Part shown: one piece after another, positions 23,364-31,051 of the stretch
Layout: every line of letters starts with the position of its first letter
How positions within the stretch are numbered: the stretch's first letter is position 1
Source: Bradyrhizobium sp. Leo170
Lineage (GTDB): Bacteria > Pseudomonadota > Alphaproteobacteria > Rhizobiales > Xanthobacteraceae
Reading direction: 5' to 3'
NCBI RefSeq assembly: GCF_004296405.1
Contig: NZ_PSRR01000055.1
Location: 1 to 33,266 of the forward strand
Length of the DNA stretch: 33,266 bases
The notes under the pieces: model-generated
Seen by the model: the letters and a program-made list of their open reading frames with translations, nothing else
Told to the model about the DNA's origin: nothing
Databases searched by the model: none
Made by a program: the position numbers and the translations under genes

Positions 23364-24568
23364 GCGCGATGTCACGCGATGCGCCGCTTGCTGGAGTCCG
23401 GGTTCTCGACATCGCGACGTTCGTCGCGGCCCCATTCTGCGGCACGGTCCTGTCCGATTTTGGCGCGGACGTCATCAAGATTGAGCAACCCGGCGCCGGC
23501 GATCCGCTCCGCAAGTTTGGGACACCGAGCGAGTGCGGAGACACCTACGTCTGGCTGAGCGAAGCCCGCAACAAGAGATCGGTTACGCTCGACCTGCGCA
23601 GCGAGCGGGGTGCAACCCTGTTCCGCGAGTTGGTTCGCCAGTCCGACGTTGTACTGGAGAATTTTCGGCCTGGCACCCTAGAGAAATGGGGGCTCGGCTT
23701 TGACGCCCTCAGTGAGATCAATCCGAAGCTCGTTATGCTGCGCATTAGCGCCTATGGGCAGGACGGGCCAAATCGCGACAAGCCGGGCTTCGCCAGGATC
23801 GCCCACGGCTTCAGTGGTTTGGCTTACCTCGCTGGCGAAGCGGGAAGACAGCCGGTCATGCCGGGCTCGACTTCGCTCGCCGATTACATTTCAGGTCTTT
23901 GGGGCGCCCTCGGTGTCCTAATCGCGCTGCGCCACGCGGCGGCTTCTGGTCGCGGGCAGATTGTCGATATCGGTCTCTACGAATCGGTGTTCCGCTTGCT
24001 CGACGAGATCGCGCCCGTCTTCGCAAAAACGGGTTTCGTTCGCGAGCGTCTTGGCGCCGACACAGTCAACGTCGTGCCACACAGCCATTATCGCACGTCG
24101 GATGGGAAGTGGGTGGCGCTGGCGTGCTCAAGCGACAAGATGTTCGAACGGCTGGCAGCGGCGATGCGGCGGCCGGAACTTGCGACCGATCCGTCCTATG
24201 CGACCATGGCCGGACGGCTGGCGCGCCGCGAAGACGTTAACCAGCTCGTGGCGGCTTGGATCGGCGGCATGCCACTGGAGGAGGCGCTTGCGGAATGCGA
24301 ACACTACGAGGTGCCTTGCGGGCCGATCTACAGCATCAGCGAAATCTTCCAAGATCCACAATACCGCGCGCGCGGCAACATCACCGAGGTGCCCTCGCGC
24401 GCAGGGCCAATCGCCGTGCCATCCGCGATCCCGATGATGTCGCGAACACCCCCGCAGTTCAAGCATGCCGGCGTTGCGTTGGGCGCCCACACCGACGAAG
24501 TGCTGACGTCGCTCGCCGGCGCATCTGCGGCGATGCTCGCCGCCTTACGTGACGAAGGAGTGATCTGA
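23360..24568 (+). CDS. Class III (CaiB/BaiF) CoA-transferase
   Basis: A 402-aa formyl-CoA-transferase-type enzyme. It starts with LAGVRVLDIATFVAAPFCG and FGADVIKIEQPGAGDPLR, contains LVMLRISAYGQDGP, and has the catalytic Asp175 in SLADYISGLWG, which forms the acyl-aspartyl anhydride in this family. The GTG at 23360 overlaps the lyase stop by 4 nt; the ATG at 23369 is an alternative. Beside a CitE-like lyase, the likely role is to move CoA from a donor such as succinyl-CoA to a dicarboxylic or hydroxyacid that the lyase then splits. The actual acid is unknown. Confidence 0.9.
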   Translation: MSAMSRDAPLAGVRVLDIATFVAAPFCGTVLSDFGADVIKIEQPGAGDPLRKFGTPSECGDTYVWLSEARNKRSVTLDLRSERGATLFRELVRQSDVVLENFRPGTLEKWGLGFDALSEINPKLVMLRISAYGQDGPNRDKPGFARIAHGFSGLAYLAGEAGRQPVMPGSTSLADYISGLWGALGVLIALRHAAASGRGQIVDIGLYESVFRLLDEIAPVFAKTGFVRERLGADTVNVVPHSHYRTSDGKWVALACSSDKMFERLAAAMRRPELATDPSYATMAGRLARREDVNQLVAAWIGGMPLEEALAECEHYEVPCGPIYSISEIFQDPQYRARGNITEVPSRAGPIAVPSAIPMMSRTPPQFKHAGVALGAHTDEVLTSLAGASAAMLAALRDEGVI

Positions 24569-24608
24569 CGATGAACTCAATCTTCCGCCGCGATGAAAGA
24601 ACGACCTC

Positions 24609-25982
24609 ATGACCAGGCAGATGAAACTGATCGGCTTCCTGCAGGCTCAGAATTGCTCGAATTATCCGGCTTCTTGGCGTCATCCCGAGTCGAAGACCAA
24701 TTGGTTCTCGCGCGAGTATTACGAGCGCATCGGGAGAACTCTCGAAGAAGGCAAGTTTCATCTAGCTTTCTTCGACGATCGCCTCGCGATCCCCGATCGC
24801 TTCGGCGATGACTTCCGGGAAACTATCCGTCATGGGGTACGTGCCGCCAAGCTAGACCCAGTCGCGGTCGCCCTGGCGATGGGTCTCGCGACCGAGCGGC
24901 TCGGTATCGGTGTGACCTATTCGACCACTTACTACGAGCCCTTTCATGTCGCGCGGGTATTCGCGACGATGGATTTGCTGCTCAACGGCCGCGCGGCATG
25001 GAATGTCGTCACGTCTCTGAACGATTCTGAGGCGGCAAACTTCGGTGCCTCGGAGCATCTCAGCCACGATCTCCGCTACGATCGTGCCGATGAATTCATG
25101 GAAGTCGTGCTTGGCCATTGGAATACGTGGGAAGACGACGCCGTGCGCTTCGACCGCGATTCCGGCGTGTTTGCGGATCCATCGAAAGTCCATCGGCTCG
25201 ATCACCAGGGACGATTCTTCCGGTCGCGCGGACCGTTCACGGTACCGCGTTCCCAACAAGGACAGCCTGTGATCATTCAGGCGGGGCAGAGCGGTCGGGG
25301 TAAGACCTTTGCAGCCCGGTGGGGTGAGCTCATCTTTGTGATCTACCCCAATCTCGATATTGCCAAGAAGCAATATGCGGACTTGAAGGGAACACTCGCG
25401 AAGGCTGGCAGAGATGTCAGCATTGCTCCGGCGGTCTATCCCATAGTCGCCGAGACCCAGGCTGAAGCGGAGGACAAGTTTGCGGCGATCGACCGGTTGG
25501 CCAAACCCGTCGATGCGTTGACGCTCCTTTCGGAAGTGCTCAACTACGACTTTTCCTCCAAAGCAATGGAAGAGCCCTTCACATCGGAGGAGTTGCAGTC
25601 GATCAGCGGCTTGCAGGCAATCCGTGACCGCGTGATCAGTCTCAGCGGCAAGCCAAATCCGACTGCTCAAGACTTCGTCAAGTTCAGCGGCAGGGGCACG
25701 CTGTCCGAACTCCCAAGGTTCGTCGGGTCGGCGAAGTCGGTAGCCGACCAGATGGAGCAGTGGTTCTGCGGGGGAGGCTGTGACGGCTTCGTGGTCGCTG
25801 CCACACATGTTCCCGGCACCTACGAGGAGTTCGTGCGCCTAGTGGTTCCTGAGTTGCAGCGCCGCGGAATATTCCAACGTGAATACCAAAGCGAGACGCT
25901 GCGCGGCAATCTCGGCTTGCCACGCCCGCCGTGCGGGCGGCCGCGCGAGGTTGAAGAGAAGGCGCGGGCTTCGACAGGATGA
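24609..25982 (+). CDS. FMN-dependent monooxygenase, luciferase-like (NtaA/SnaA/DszA type)
   Basis: A 457-aa flavin-dependent oxygenase using FMNH2 from a separate reductase. Family markers are KFHLAFFDDRLAIP, the strand GIGVTYSTTYYEPFHVAR, RAAWNVVTSLNDSEAANFG, the phosphate-binding PVIIQAGQSGRGKTFAARW and GCDGFVVAATHVPGTYEEFV near the C-terminus. Characterised relatives open C-N or C-S bonds in nitrilotriacetate, EDTA, dibenzothiophene sulfone or dimethyl sulfide, so a heteroatom-containing substrate is likely here. The flavin reductase at 20773 is the obvious partner. The ATG at 24609 is 40 nt after the CoA-transferase gene; an ATG four codons later (24621) is possible. Confidence 0.9.
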   Translation: MTRQMKLIGFLQAQNCSNYPASWRHPESKTNWFSREYYERIGRTLEEGKFHLAFFDDRLAIPDRFGDDFRETIRHGVRAAKLDPVAVALAMGLATERLGIGVTYSTTYYEPFHVARVFATMDLLLNGRAAWNVVTSLNDSEAANFGASEHLSHDLRYDRADEFMEVVLGHWNTWEDDAVRFDRDSGVFADPSKVHRLDHQGRFFRSRGPFTVPRSQQGQPVIIQAGQSGRGKTFAARWGELIFVIYPNLDIAKKQYADLKGTLAKAGRDVSIAPAVYPIVAETQAEAEDKFAAIDRLAKPVDALTLLSEVLNYDFSSKAMEEPFTSEELQSISGLQAIRDRVISLSGKPNPTAQDFVKFSGRGTLSELPRFVGSAKSVADQMEQWFCGGGCDGFVVAATHVPGTYEEFVRLVVPELQRRGIFQREYQSETLRGNLGLPRPPCGRPREVEEKARASTG

Positions 25983-26037
25983 CGACGCAGATCGCGTCGT
26001 AGGACTTAAAAAAATAACAGATAGATGGGAGGTAGAC

Positions 26038-27444
26038 GTGACCGTGAAGGGTGTCAACGCTGGTGGCCGACTCGACAGGCTGCCGATCGCGGGCTTTCAC
26101 TATCGAATTTTCGCACTGATCGGAGCTGGATTGTTCGTAGACGGCTTCGAGATCTTCTTGGCTGGCAGCATTCTCGGCGCACTCGTCCAATCTGGCTGGT
26201 CGGACCTCGCGCACAACGCGCGCTTTATTTCCGCAACTTTCGTCGGCATGCTGATCGGCGCGTGGTTGGCAGGGCTCGCCGGCGATCGCTTCGGCCGAAA
26301 GTTCGCCTACCAGGCCAATCTTCTGATCTTCGGCCTCAGTGCCTTGGCTGCCACCTTGGCGCCTTCGATGGATTGGCTGATCGCAGCGCGCTTCGTGATG
26401 GGACTCGGCCTCGGTGCAGAGATCGTCGTCGGATATGTCGTTCTAAGCGAATTCATTCCGCCGCAGCAGCGCGGTCGATGGGGGGCGGCTCTCGCGACGT
26501 GCACGAACGGCGCACTCTTTGTGGCGACGCTGGTGGGTTGGGTGATTATTCCCCACCTCGGCTGGCGTTGGATGTTCGCACTGTGCGGGCTTGGCGCCAT
26601 AGTAGTGTGGTTCCTGCGGCGCTCTCTGCCGGAGTCTCCGCGCTGGCTGGAAACGCAGGGCCGCAGCGCGGAAGCCGAAGCCGTGTTATCGGCAATCGAG
26701 CGTGAAGCCGCCAGGGGAGAGCCGCTGCCGACACCGCCTTATCAGCCCGCACCGGTCCAACCTGATGTTTGCTTTACCCGGCTGTTCTCGCGCGCGTTGA
26801 TCGCTCGAACCGTCGTAGGTTGCTTTCTACTGATTGGGTTGAATACCGCTGTTTACGGATTTATCGCCTGGATTCCGACGTTTTTCGTCAAGCAAGGCAT
26901 CAATCTATCGTCTTCGCTTGGCTACACCATGCTGATGACTCTCGGAAGCCCGTTCGGAACCCTAGCTGGGATGTGGATTGGCGAGAAAGTTGACCGCAGG
27001 CCATCGCTGATCGCTCTGTCTCTCGTCGCGGCGGGCCTCGGATTGATCTACCCAGTTTTCATCAACCCGACGGCGTTCGTCGTGATCGGCTTTCTGCTAG
27101 TTTTCACGGTGGCGGTGATGCTCGCGCTCGCCTGGGGACTATATATTCCCGAACTATTTCCGACCGAGCTCCGCATGCGAGGCTCGGGCATCTGCAATAC
27201 CGCGGGACGCTTGATGTCGATCGTTACGCCCTTCATCGTAGTCGAATTGTTCACTCGGTTCGGCGTCGTCGGCGTAGTCGGCGTCGTGGCGGGGTTGTTA
27301 GTCTTGCAGGCAATCGTTGTCGCAGCGCTCGGCATCGAGACGCGCAAACGCTCCTTGGAGGACCTGCGGCCTGAGGCAATGAATCGCAAGGGAGACGAAA
27401 TGAGGCCGAACGCTCAAAGCATTGCCGCAGGTGAGCAAATATAA
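26038..27444 (+). CDS. MFS transporter (aromatic-acid/sugar-porter-like symporter)
   Basis: A 468-aa membrane protein with about 12 hydrophobic spans. The first begins FALIGAGLFVDGFEIFLAG, where the Asp in a D-G-F/Y-D-like motif is typical of the AAHS and related proton symporters. The loop after span 2 carries GLAGDRFGRK and the symmetric loop in the second half carries GEKVDRRP. A charged loop of about 60 residues (about 210-260) separates the halves. I chose the GTG at 26038 because GGAGG (26029-26033) precedes it; the frame is open further upstream to 25879, but that part overlaps the monooxygenase gene. It probably imports the substrate oxidised by the monooxygenase. Confidence 0.9.
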   Translation: MTVKGVNAGGRLDRLPIAGFHYRIFALIGAGLFVDGFEIFLAGSILGALVQSGWSDLAHNARFISATFVGMLIGAWLAGLAGDRFGRKFAYQANLLIFGLSALAATLAPSMDWLIAARFVMGLGLGAEIVVGYVVLSEFIPPQQRGRWGAALATCTNGALFVATLVGWVIIPHLGWRWMFALCGLGAIVVWFLRRSLPESPRWLETQGRSAEAEAVLSAIEREAARGEPLPTPPYQPAPVQPDVCFTRLFSRALIARTVVGCFLLIGLNTAVYGFIAWIPTFFVKQGINLSSSLGYTMLMTLGSPFGTLAGMWIGEKVDRRPSLIALSLVAAGLGLIYPVFINPTAFVVIGFLLVFTVAVMLALAWGLYIPELFPTELRMRGSGICNTAGRLMSIVTPFIVVELFTRFGVVGVVGVVAGLLVLQAIVVAALGIETRKRSLEDLRPEAMNRKGDEMRPNAQSIAAGEQI

Positions 27445-28400
27445 GCCGCGGTGCGCACAGGCAACTGTTGACGGGCAAAATGGCCGTCTGTGCGGTGCGT
27501 GTCAGAGCCGAGCGTTTCCGCCAATGAGCCGCGGGCGGCAATCAAGTGTGTCGTCCGGGTGTGCAATGAAGCGTCGGCCGATCTGCGGCATTCAGGAAGC
27601 CCCGTGATGCCCATGCAGAAAGATCGTCCTTCCGTGAGCAGACGATCGAACAAGGTGGGTGATATCTACGAGGATCAGCGTTCTCGCATGACGCGTGGTA
27701 TTTCCCGCGCAACCGTTCTGGCCGCGAGGGAAAGCGCGTTGCCACGCAGCGTCGCTAAGGCGAAAGTAATTGGCACGGAGGGGGCAGGGGAGTGGCGGCA
27801 AGTTGGCCGCTTTCCAATTCGGCTGCGCAGGCTAGTCGGGGCAAGATTGAATAGATCCCGAGCGTCGCAATAGTTTTCTTCATGAGATGTAGGCTGTCGA
27901 TCTCAAAAAGAGGGCTCAACTTGACGCCCTCCTTCCTCGCCACTCGATTTATGATGTCACGCGGACTATGACGGGAGAATGCGAGTGCAAGCGGAAGTTC
28001 GCCAAAGCATCTACTCAATTGCCTCGTCAACGTGGCGGGAGATGCTGCGCATTGGCTATCCAGACTAGCTAGGCGCCGCGCCGCCGGAGGCTCACCGACC
28101 CGCTTTGACGGGCCTCCGCCGCGCGAATGTCAGTAGCGTTCGCCGCGGGCCGGAATTGGAACTGCTGCGTCACCCTGTCTGCTATGCTCTTTTTTCAGTT
28201 GCATCCGGCAGCCATTTGCATCAACCCCCTTCATGATACTGCGAGCAGAAAGCCCTTCTCGCGGCGAGAGTTTGGAAGTTGTTTTTTTGAGAGTGAAACT
28301 ATCTCCTAAGTGAATTCAAATCGGTGCGCGTAGAGGAAGCAGATTTTAAACCTATGTTGAGATCACCATTCCGCGACGCCCCAAAGGGGGCACGCCGCGG
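27445..28400. other. Long non-coding stretch with decayed DNA
   Basis: About 950 nt without an intact gene. The only recognisable content is a LysR C-terminal fragment on the minus strand (27755-28030). A 7-bp inverted repeat CGGAGGC (28085-28091) and GCCTCCG (28112-28118) may be a terminator-like stem. The last 130 nt include a T7 run and the sequence TGAAACTATCTCC (28294-28306), which also occurs in the nitrilase promoter region (8706-8718). Confidence 0.5.
27755..28030 (-). pseudogene. LysR-family C-terminal fragment
   Basis: An open minus-strand frame of 91 codons reads like the second half of a LysR effector domain: ELPLALAFSRHSPRDIINRV, then KLSPLFEIDSLHLMKKTIAT, GIYSILPRLACAAELESGQL, AATPLPPP. 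The FEIDS...K...G...ILP spacing is characteristic of the Nac/CbI-like branch. No helix-turn-helix domain or first lobe can be found upstream, so it is a remnant. It could be the regulator of the neighbouring catabolic module before decay. Confidence 0.65.
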
Positions 28401-29195
28401 ATGCTTCGCTGCCGGTTCCCCGCAGTGAGGCCTTCCGTCGGAATTGGTAACCGCCTTCTTGCGACACTGCCTGCATCGGAGTTCGATCTACTGGGGCCCG
28501 AGCTCCAGAGGATCCCGCTCGATCAAGACACGGTCCTTTCGAGAGCGGGTGACGAGATCGAGTACATTTTCTTCCCTCATAGCGGTGCCATCTCGCTGAT
28601 GATCGACATGGCGGACGGACGGACGGTTGCCACCGCCGCGGTTGGACGTGAGGGGGCAGTAGGCATGCTTTCGGTGCTCGGGCCGTCACCGTCGGCCGCT
28701 ACCGCGGTCGTACATGCGGCAGGCACCGCCACGCGGATCCCTGCATCGCGATTTCACGCCGCTTTCAACCGCAGCCCTGTGATCCGGCACGCGGTCCAGA
28801 AATACACTAGAGTGATGCTGGTACAGTTCCAGCTCGGCTCGGCCTGCAACGCGCTGCACCCGGTCGAGGCCCGCATGGCTCGCTGGCTGCTCCAGCTTCG
28901 CGATCGCATTGACCACGACGTACTGCCGCTCACCCAGCAGGCGCTTTCGCAAATACTCGGTGTACGACGAACGACCGTGACGCTCCTGATGCGCAATCTG
29001 CGCGAGCGCGGGGCGATAAGGTCTGATCAACGAGGCCGAATCGAGATCGACCGACCACGGCTCGCGGCGGCGGCGTGCGAATGCCACGACACCATGCGTC
29101 TCGAAGTCGAGGACATCTTCTCGGCCCGATCTCGTCCGGCGATTCTGGCTGATGATCATCGCATCTCAGGATTTGATTCGGACGAGGCTATGTGA
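28401..29195 (+). CDS. Crp/Fnr-family transcriptional regulator
   Basis: A 264-aa regulator. The N-terminal cyclic-nucleotide-binding-type beta roll spans about residues 25-145 (DTVLSRAGDEIEYIFFPHSG, VGREGAVGMLSVLG) and the C-terminal winged helix spans about 170-235 (LTQQALSQILGVRRTTVTLL, GAIRSDQRGRIEIDRPRL). No cysteine cluster of the Fnr type is visible and the cAMP phosphate-binding motif is not convincing, so the signal is unknown. This subtype, with FPHSG and ATAAVGREGAVGM, is abundant in Bradyrhizobium-like genomes (from memory). The ATG at 28401 is preceded by GGGGG; a GTG at 28425 in the same frame is also plausible. It has no operon partner. Confidence 0.88.
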   Translation: MLRCRFPAVRPSVGIGNRLLATLPASEFDLLGPELQRIPLDQDTVLSRAGDEIEYIFFPHSGAISLMIDMADGRTVATAAVGREGAVGMLSVLGPSPSAATAVVHAAGTATRIPASRFHAAFNRSPVIRHAVQKYTRVMLVQFQLGSACNALHPVEARMARWLLQLRDRIDHDVLPLTQQALSQILGVRRTTVTLLMRNLRERGAIRSDQRGRIEIDRPRLAAAACECHDTMRLEVEDIFSARSRPAILADDHRISGFDSDEAM

Positions 29196-29211
29196 GGGCG
29201 TTTCGGCCCTC
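29194..29211 (+). terminator. Possible terminator stem at the end of the Crp/Fnr gene
   Basis: A perfect 6-bp stem GAGGGC-gtttcg-GCCCTC overlaps the TGA stop codon. No T run follows. It is the only hairpin between this gene and the direct repeat at 29289. Confidence 0.35.
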
Positions 29212-29288
29212 GACCGACCATTATCGCCGCTTACAGAGTAAGAGAGAGCGTTAAGGGCGAAGGCAACGATCAGCCCAATGTCGGCTGC

Positions 29289-29386
29289 GGGTCAAGATGA
29301 GAAGAACTCAGGGTGAGCAAATCTGGTCCGCCTTGCCTCAGGGAGCAGACCTCAATGAGGCGTCCCGCCACGTCGCTGATAGGCCA
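29289..29386 (+). repeat. 98-bp direct repeat, left copy
   Basis: This stretch is repeated in the same orientation at 30915-31012 with 93 of 98 positions identical by direct comparison. Both copies begin GGGTCAAGATGAGAAGAACT and end near GCTGATRGGCCA, and both encode the same short frame starting MRRTQGEQIWSALPQGADLN. Similar frames (SALPxxADI) occur in dispersed intergenic repeats of Bradyrhizobium-like genomes, so the unit may belong to such a family. The two copies bracket the two-gene cassette at 29430-30796. Confidence 0.9.
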
Positions 29387-29429
29387 CCAGGGGAAGTTAA
29401 GAGACCGAGGCGAAGGAGTCCTAGGGCTC

Positions 29430-30092
29430 TCAGCCGATTGCGTGATCGAGCGCTCCCGACAAGAATGCATCAATGCATTCGTAGTGCCAGTTTGTCCGCG
29501 TCGTCGTTTGGAACCTGATGGCGCGTCCGCCGTCGATCTGCGGCGCCTGCACCGAATTGAAAAACACGATCCGCTCAGACCGGGCATTGCCAGTTAGACG
29601 CGCAAACAGCGGCAGGTAGTTGTTGCCGCCGAAGAACAAGATCGGTTCTTGCTCATCCCGCGTCAACATGGAGAGATCGTTATAGCGATCGGCGTTGCGT
29701 CTCCTCTTGTATGGGGCTGCCTGCGCCGAGAAAGTGATGTCGTAAGAAGGCGTGAGGAACGTCGCGGCGATGAGCCCCCATCCCGCCGACAGAATGTACA
29801 GCTTCTGCGTTCCCACCTTTTTCTCGAGTCTGCGGTACGCTTCATTCTGATAGAGCTCGAAGGCAGGCAGCAGCCCGAGCGGGTTGCGGCCCGAACTTTT
29901 GTTGTACGCGAGAAGTTCGTCTCGCCACGATCTTCCGCCCTCTGTGATCTCATCAGGCCTCGCATAGAGCACGCCGTCTTGGGTAGGCGCTGCAGACGGA
30001 TCGGCGACGAACAGCACGCGCCTCCCGTCACGCGTTTCGAGACACCCCGCGTCCGGCCTTTTTCCCGCCGCGCACTGAATGACGACGATCAC
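29430..30092 (-). CDS. DUF6884/YaaA-like protein of unknown function
   Basis: A 220-aa protein starting at a GTG (30092) that overlaps the stop of the upstream nuclease-like gene by 4 nt, so the two are translationally coupled. It resembles the DUF6884/YaaA-like fold: an N-terminal strand ending in a short C-x-x-x-K loop (VVIQCAAGKR), FELYQNEAYRRLE, LYILSAGWGLI, TPSYDITFS and FFGGNNYLPLFARL. These match in order the C-S-x-x-K, Y-x-S-x-L-F, W-x-I-L-S-A-x-x-G-L, P-Y-D and G-G-x-x-Y patterns of that group. Relatives are poorly characterised; some sit near DNA modification or mobile elements. No signal peptide or membrane span. The function is not assigned; coupling to a GIY-YIG-like nuclease suggests a nucleic-acid-related role. 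Confidence 0.6.
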   Translation of the reverse strand: MIVVIQCAAGKRPDAGCLETRDGRRVLFVADPSAAPTQDGVLYARPDEITEGGRSWRDELLAYNKSSGRNPLGLLPAFELYQNEAYRRLEKKVGTQKLYILSAGWGLIAATFLTPSYDITFSAQAAPYKRRRNADRYNDLSMLTRDEQEPILFFGGNNYLPLFARLTGNARSERIVFFNSVQAPQIDGGRAIRFQTTTRTNWHYECIDAFLSGALDHAIG

Positions 30093-30796
30093 GCGCGCTG
30101 CCCCATCGCGAGCACATGCGCGTCAAGGCAGTCGAGAAACCCCGGATCGTATCTTTCATCGACATGGTTGGAGTTCCACAGTCCCGACTTCCTAACCTTC
30201 TCTCTGTCGCAGCAGTGCCCGAGCCAGCCAAGCGATGGTGGATCGACACACTCCTTCCGATAGTTGCTGAGGAGCGCAATTGCATTTCGCTCGATGTAAC
30301 CGCGCAGACTATCGGGGCCAGGATCGTCGTCCACTTCGATCCAGATGCACGGCATCTTGCGGATGAACTGGCTTACCTTGGATTCTAGCGGGACTTCGCC
30401 CGCCCGTATGTCGGCGCTCGCAGTGCTCCCGACACCCCAGCTGCCGCAAACATGACCGTCTCGTGCCATGAATGCCGTCCCGACAATCAGGCGAAAGATC
30501 GAGCCGCGGTGATTGCCGCCACCAGTACGCACGCGTCCCCGATGCTGCGAAAGGCGCGTCCAGAGCTTTGTCGAGGACGCGGGGTTGAGCGCATGCGTGC
30601 CGACCCGAACGATCCGCGGGCCGCTGCCGGTGTCCGACCGGATTTCCCCGTCCTCCATAAAGAAATAGACCCCGCGCCGCGGCCAATTGAGCCTGCCCGC
30701 CAAGTCGCCAAGCAGTCGCGGTCCGCCAAGGCTTTTCAGAAGTCTTTCGATCGCGGAATAAAACCTCTGCAGATCGGCGCTGCGCTGCGAATCCAT
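30089..30796 (-). CDS. GIY-YIG-like nuclease-domain protein
   Basis: A 235-aa protein. A helical N-terminus (about 1-36) precedes a domain with GIY-YIG features: RGVYFF (G42-V43-Y44), then PRIVRVGTHAL about 18 residues later in place of the YIG strand, LWTRLSQHRG with the conserved Arg81, and YIERNAIALLSNY with Glu169 as candidate metal-binding acid and Asn178 after it. Between Arg81 and Glu169 lies an insertion with GGGNHRGSIFRLIVG. The ATG at 30796 is the first good start; the frame extends to a TTG at 30856, but those bases look like leader DNA and include a TTGACA. It is the first gene of a two-gene minus-strand operon. If it is an active nuclease, targets could be invading DNA or its own element; this is an inference. 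Confidence 0.7.
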   Translation of the reverse strand: MDSQRSADLQRFYSAIERLLKSLGGPRLLGDLAGRLNWPRRGVYFFMEDGEIRSDTGSGPRIVRVGTHALNPASSTKLWTRLSQHRGRVRTGGGNHRGSIFRLIVGTAFMARDGHVCGSWGVGSTASADIRAGEVPLESKVSQFIRKMPCIWIEVDDDPGPDSLRGYIERNAIALLSNYRKECVDPPSLGWLGHCCDREKVRKSGLWNSNHVDERYDPGFLDCLDAHVLAMGQRA

Positions 30797-30805
30797 CCTT
30801 AGTCC

Positions 30806-30856
30806 TACGGCAGGTCTTTGCTTGCCGTAAAATGCACCCCGTAGGGGTTTTGTCAA
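30806..30856 (-). promoter_or_regulatory. Leader of the GIY-YIG/DUF6884-like operon with two inverted repeats
   Basis: Reading on the minus strand there is a TTGACA (30856-30851) that could be a -35 box, then ACCCC-TAC-GGGGT (30848-30836), a perfect 5-bp dyad placed in the would-be spacer. Further in, TACGGCA (30829-30823) and TGCCGTA (30812-30806) form a 7-bp inverted repeat with a 10-nt loop, ending 10 nt before the ATG. No good -10 box is visible at 16-18 nt. Two dyads in about 45 nt suggest that expression of the pair is controlled. Confidence 0.4.
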
Positions 30857-30914
30857 ACCAGACAGTTCTTATCGATTATTCGCTCTGCCGCGCCTTCCAG
30901 CTTTCGACCGCAAG

Positions 30915-31012
30915 GGGTCAAGATGAGAAGAACTCAAGGTGAGCAAATTTGGTCCGCCTTGCCTCAGGGAGCAGACCTCAATGAGGCGTCTCGCCACTTC
31001 GCTGATGGGCCA
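30915..31012 (+). repeat. 98-bp direct repeat, right copy
   Basis: Right partner of the repeat at 29289-29386, same orientation, with five substitutions and no gaps. The distance between copies is 1626 bp. The sequences outside the repeats differ on both sides. It ends 40 nt before the stop of the serine recombinase gene. Confidence 0.9.
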
Positions 31013-31051
31013 AAACCAGACAATTGCGACAAGCTTCGCAGGGCATCGTCA

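Noticed and set aside
25879..26037. Upstream extension of the MFS gene
   Set aside because: It overlaps the monooxygenase gene and is strongly basic without hydrophobic spans; GGAGG plus GTG at 26038 is the better start.
27490..27873. Plus-strand frame of 127 codons after the MFS gene
   Set aside because: No family pattern, no ribosome site, and it overlaps the LysR remnant on the other strand.
29297..29518. Short frames MRRTQGEQIW... as a repeated small gene
   Set aside because: The similarity stops where the DNA repeat stops and the rest differs, so it reflects a nucleotide repeat; coding function is not supported.
29289..31012. The direct repeats as a CRISPR array or IS terminal repeats
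   Set aside because: Only two copies 1.6 kb apart, direct rather than inverted, with genes between them and no transposase inside.
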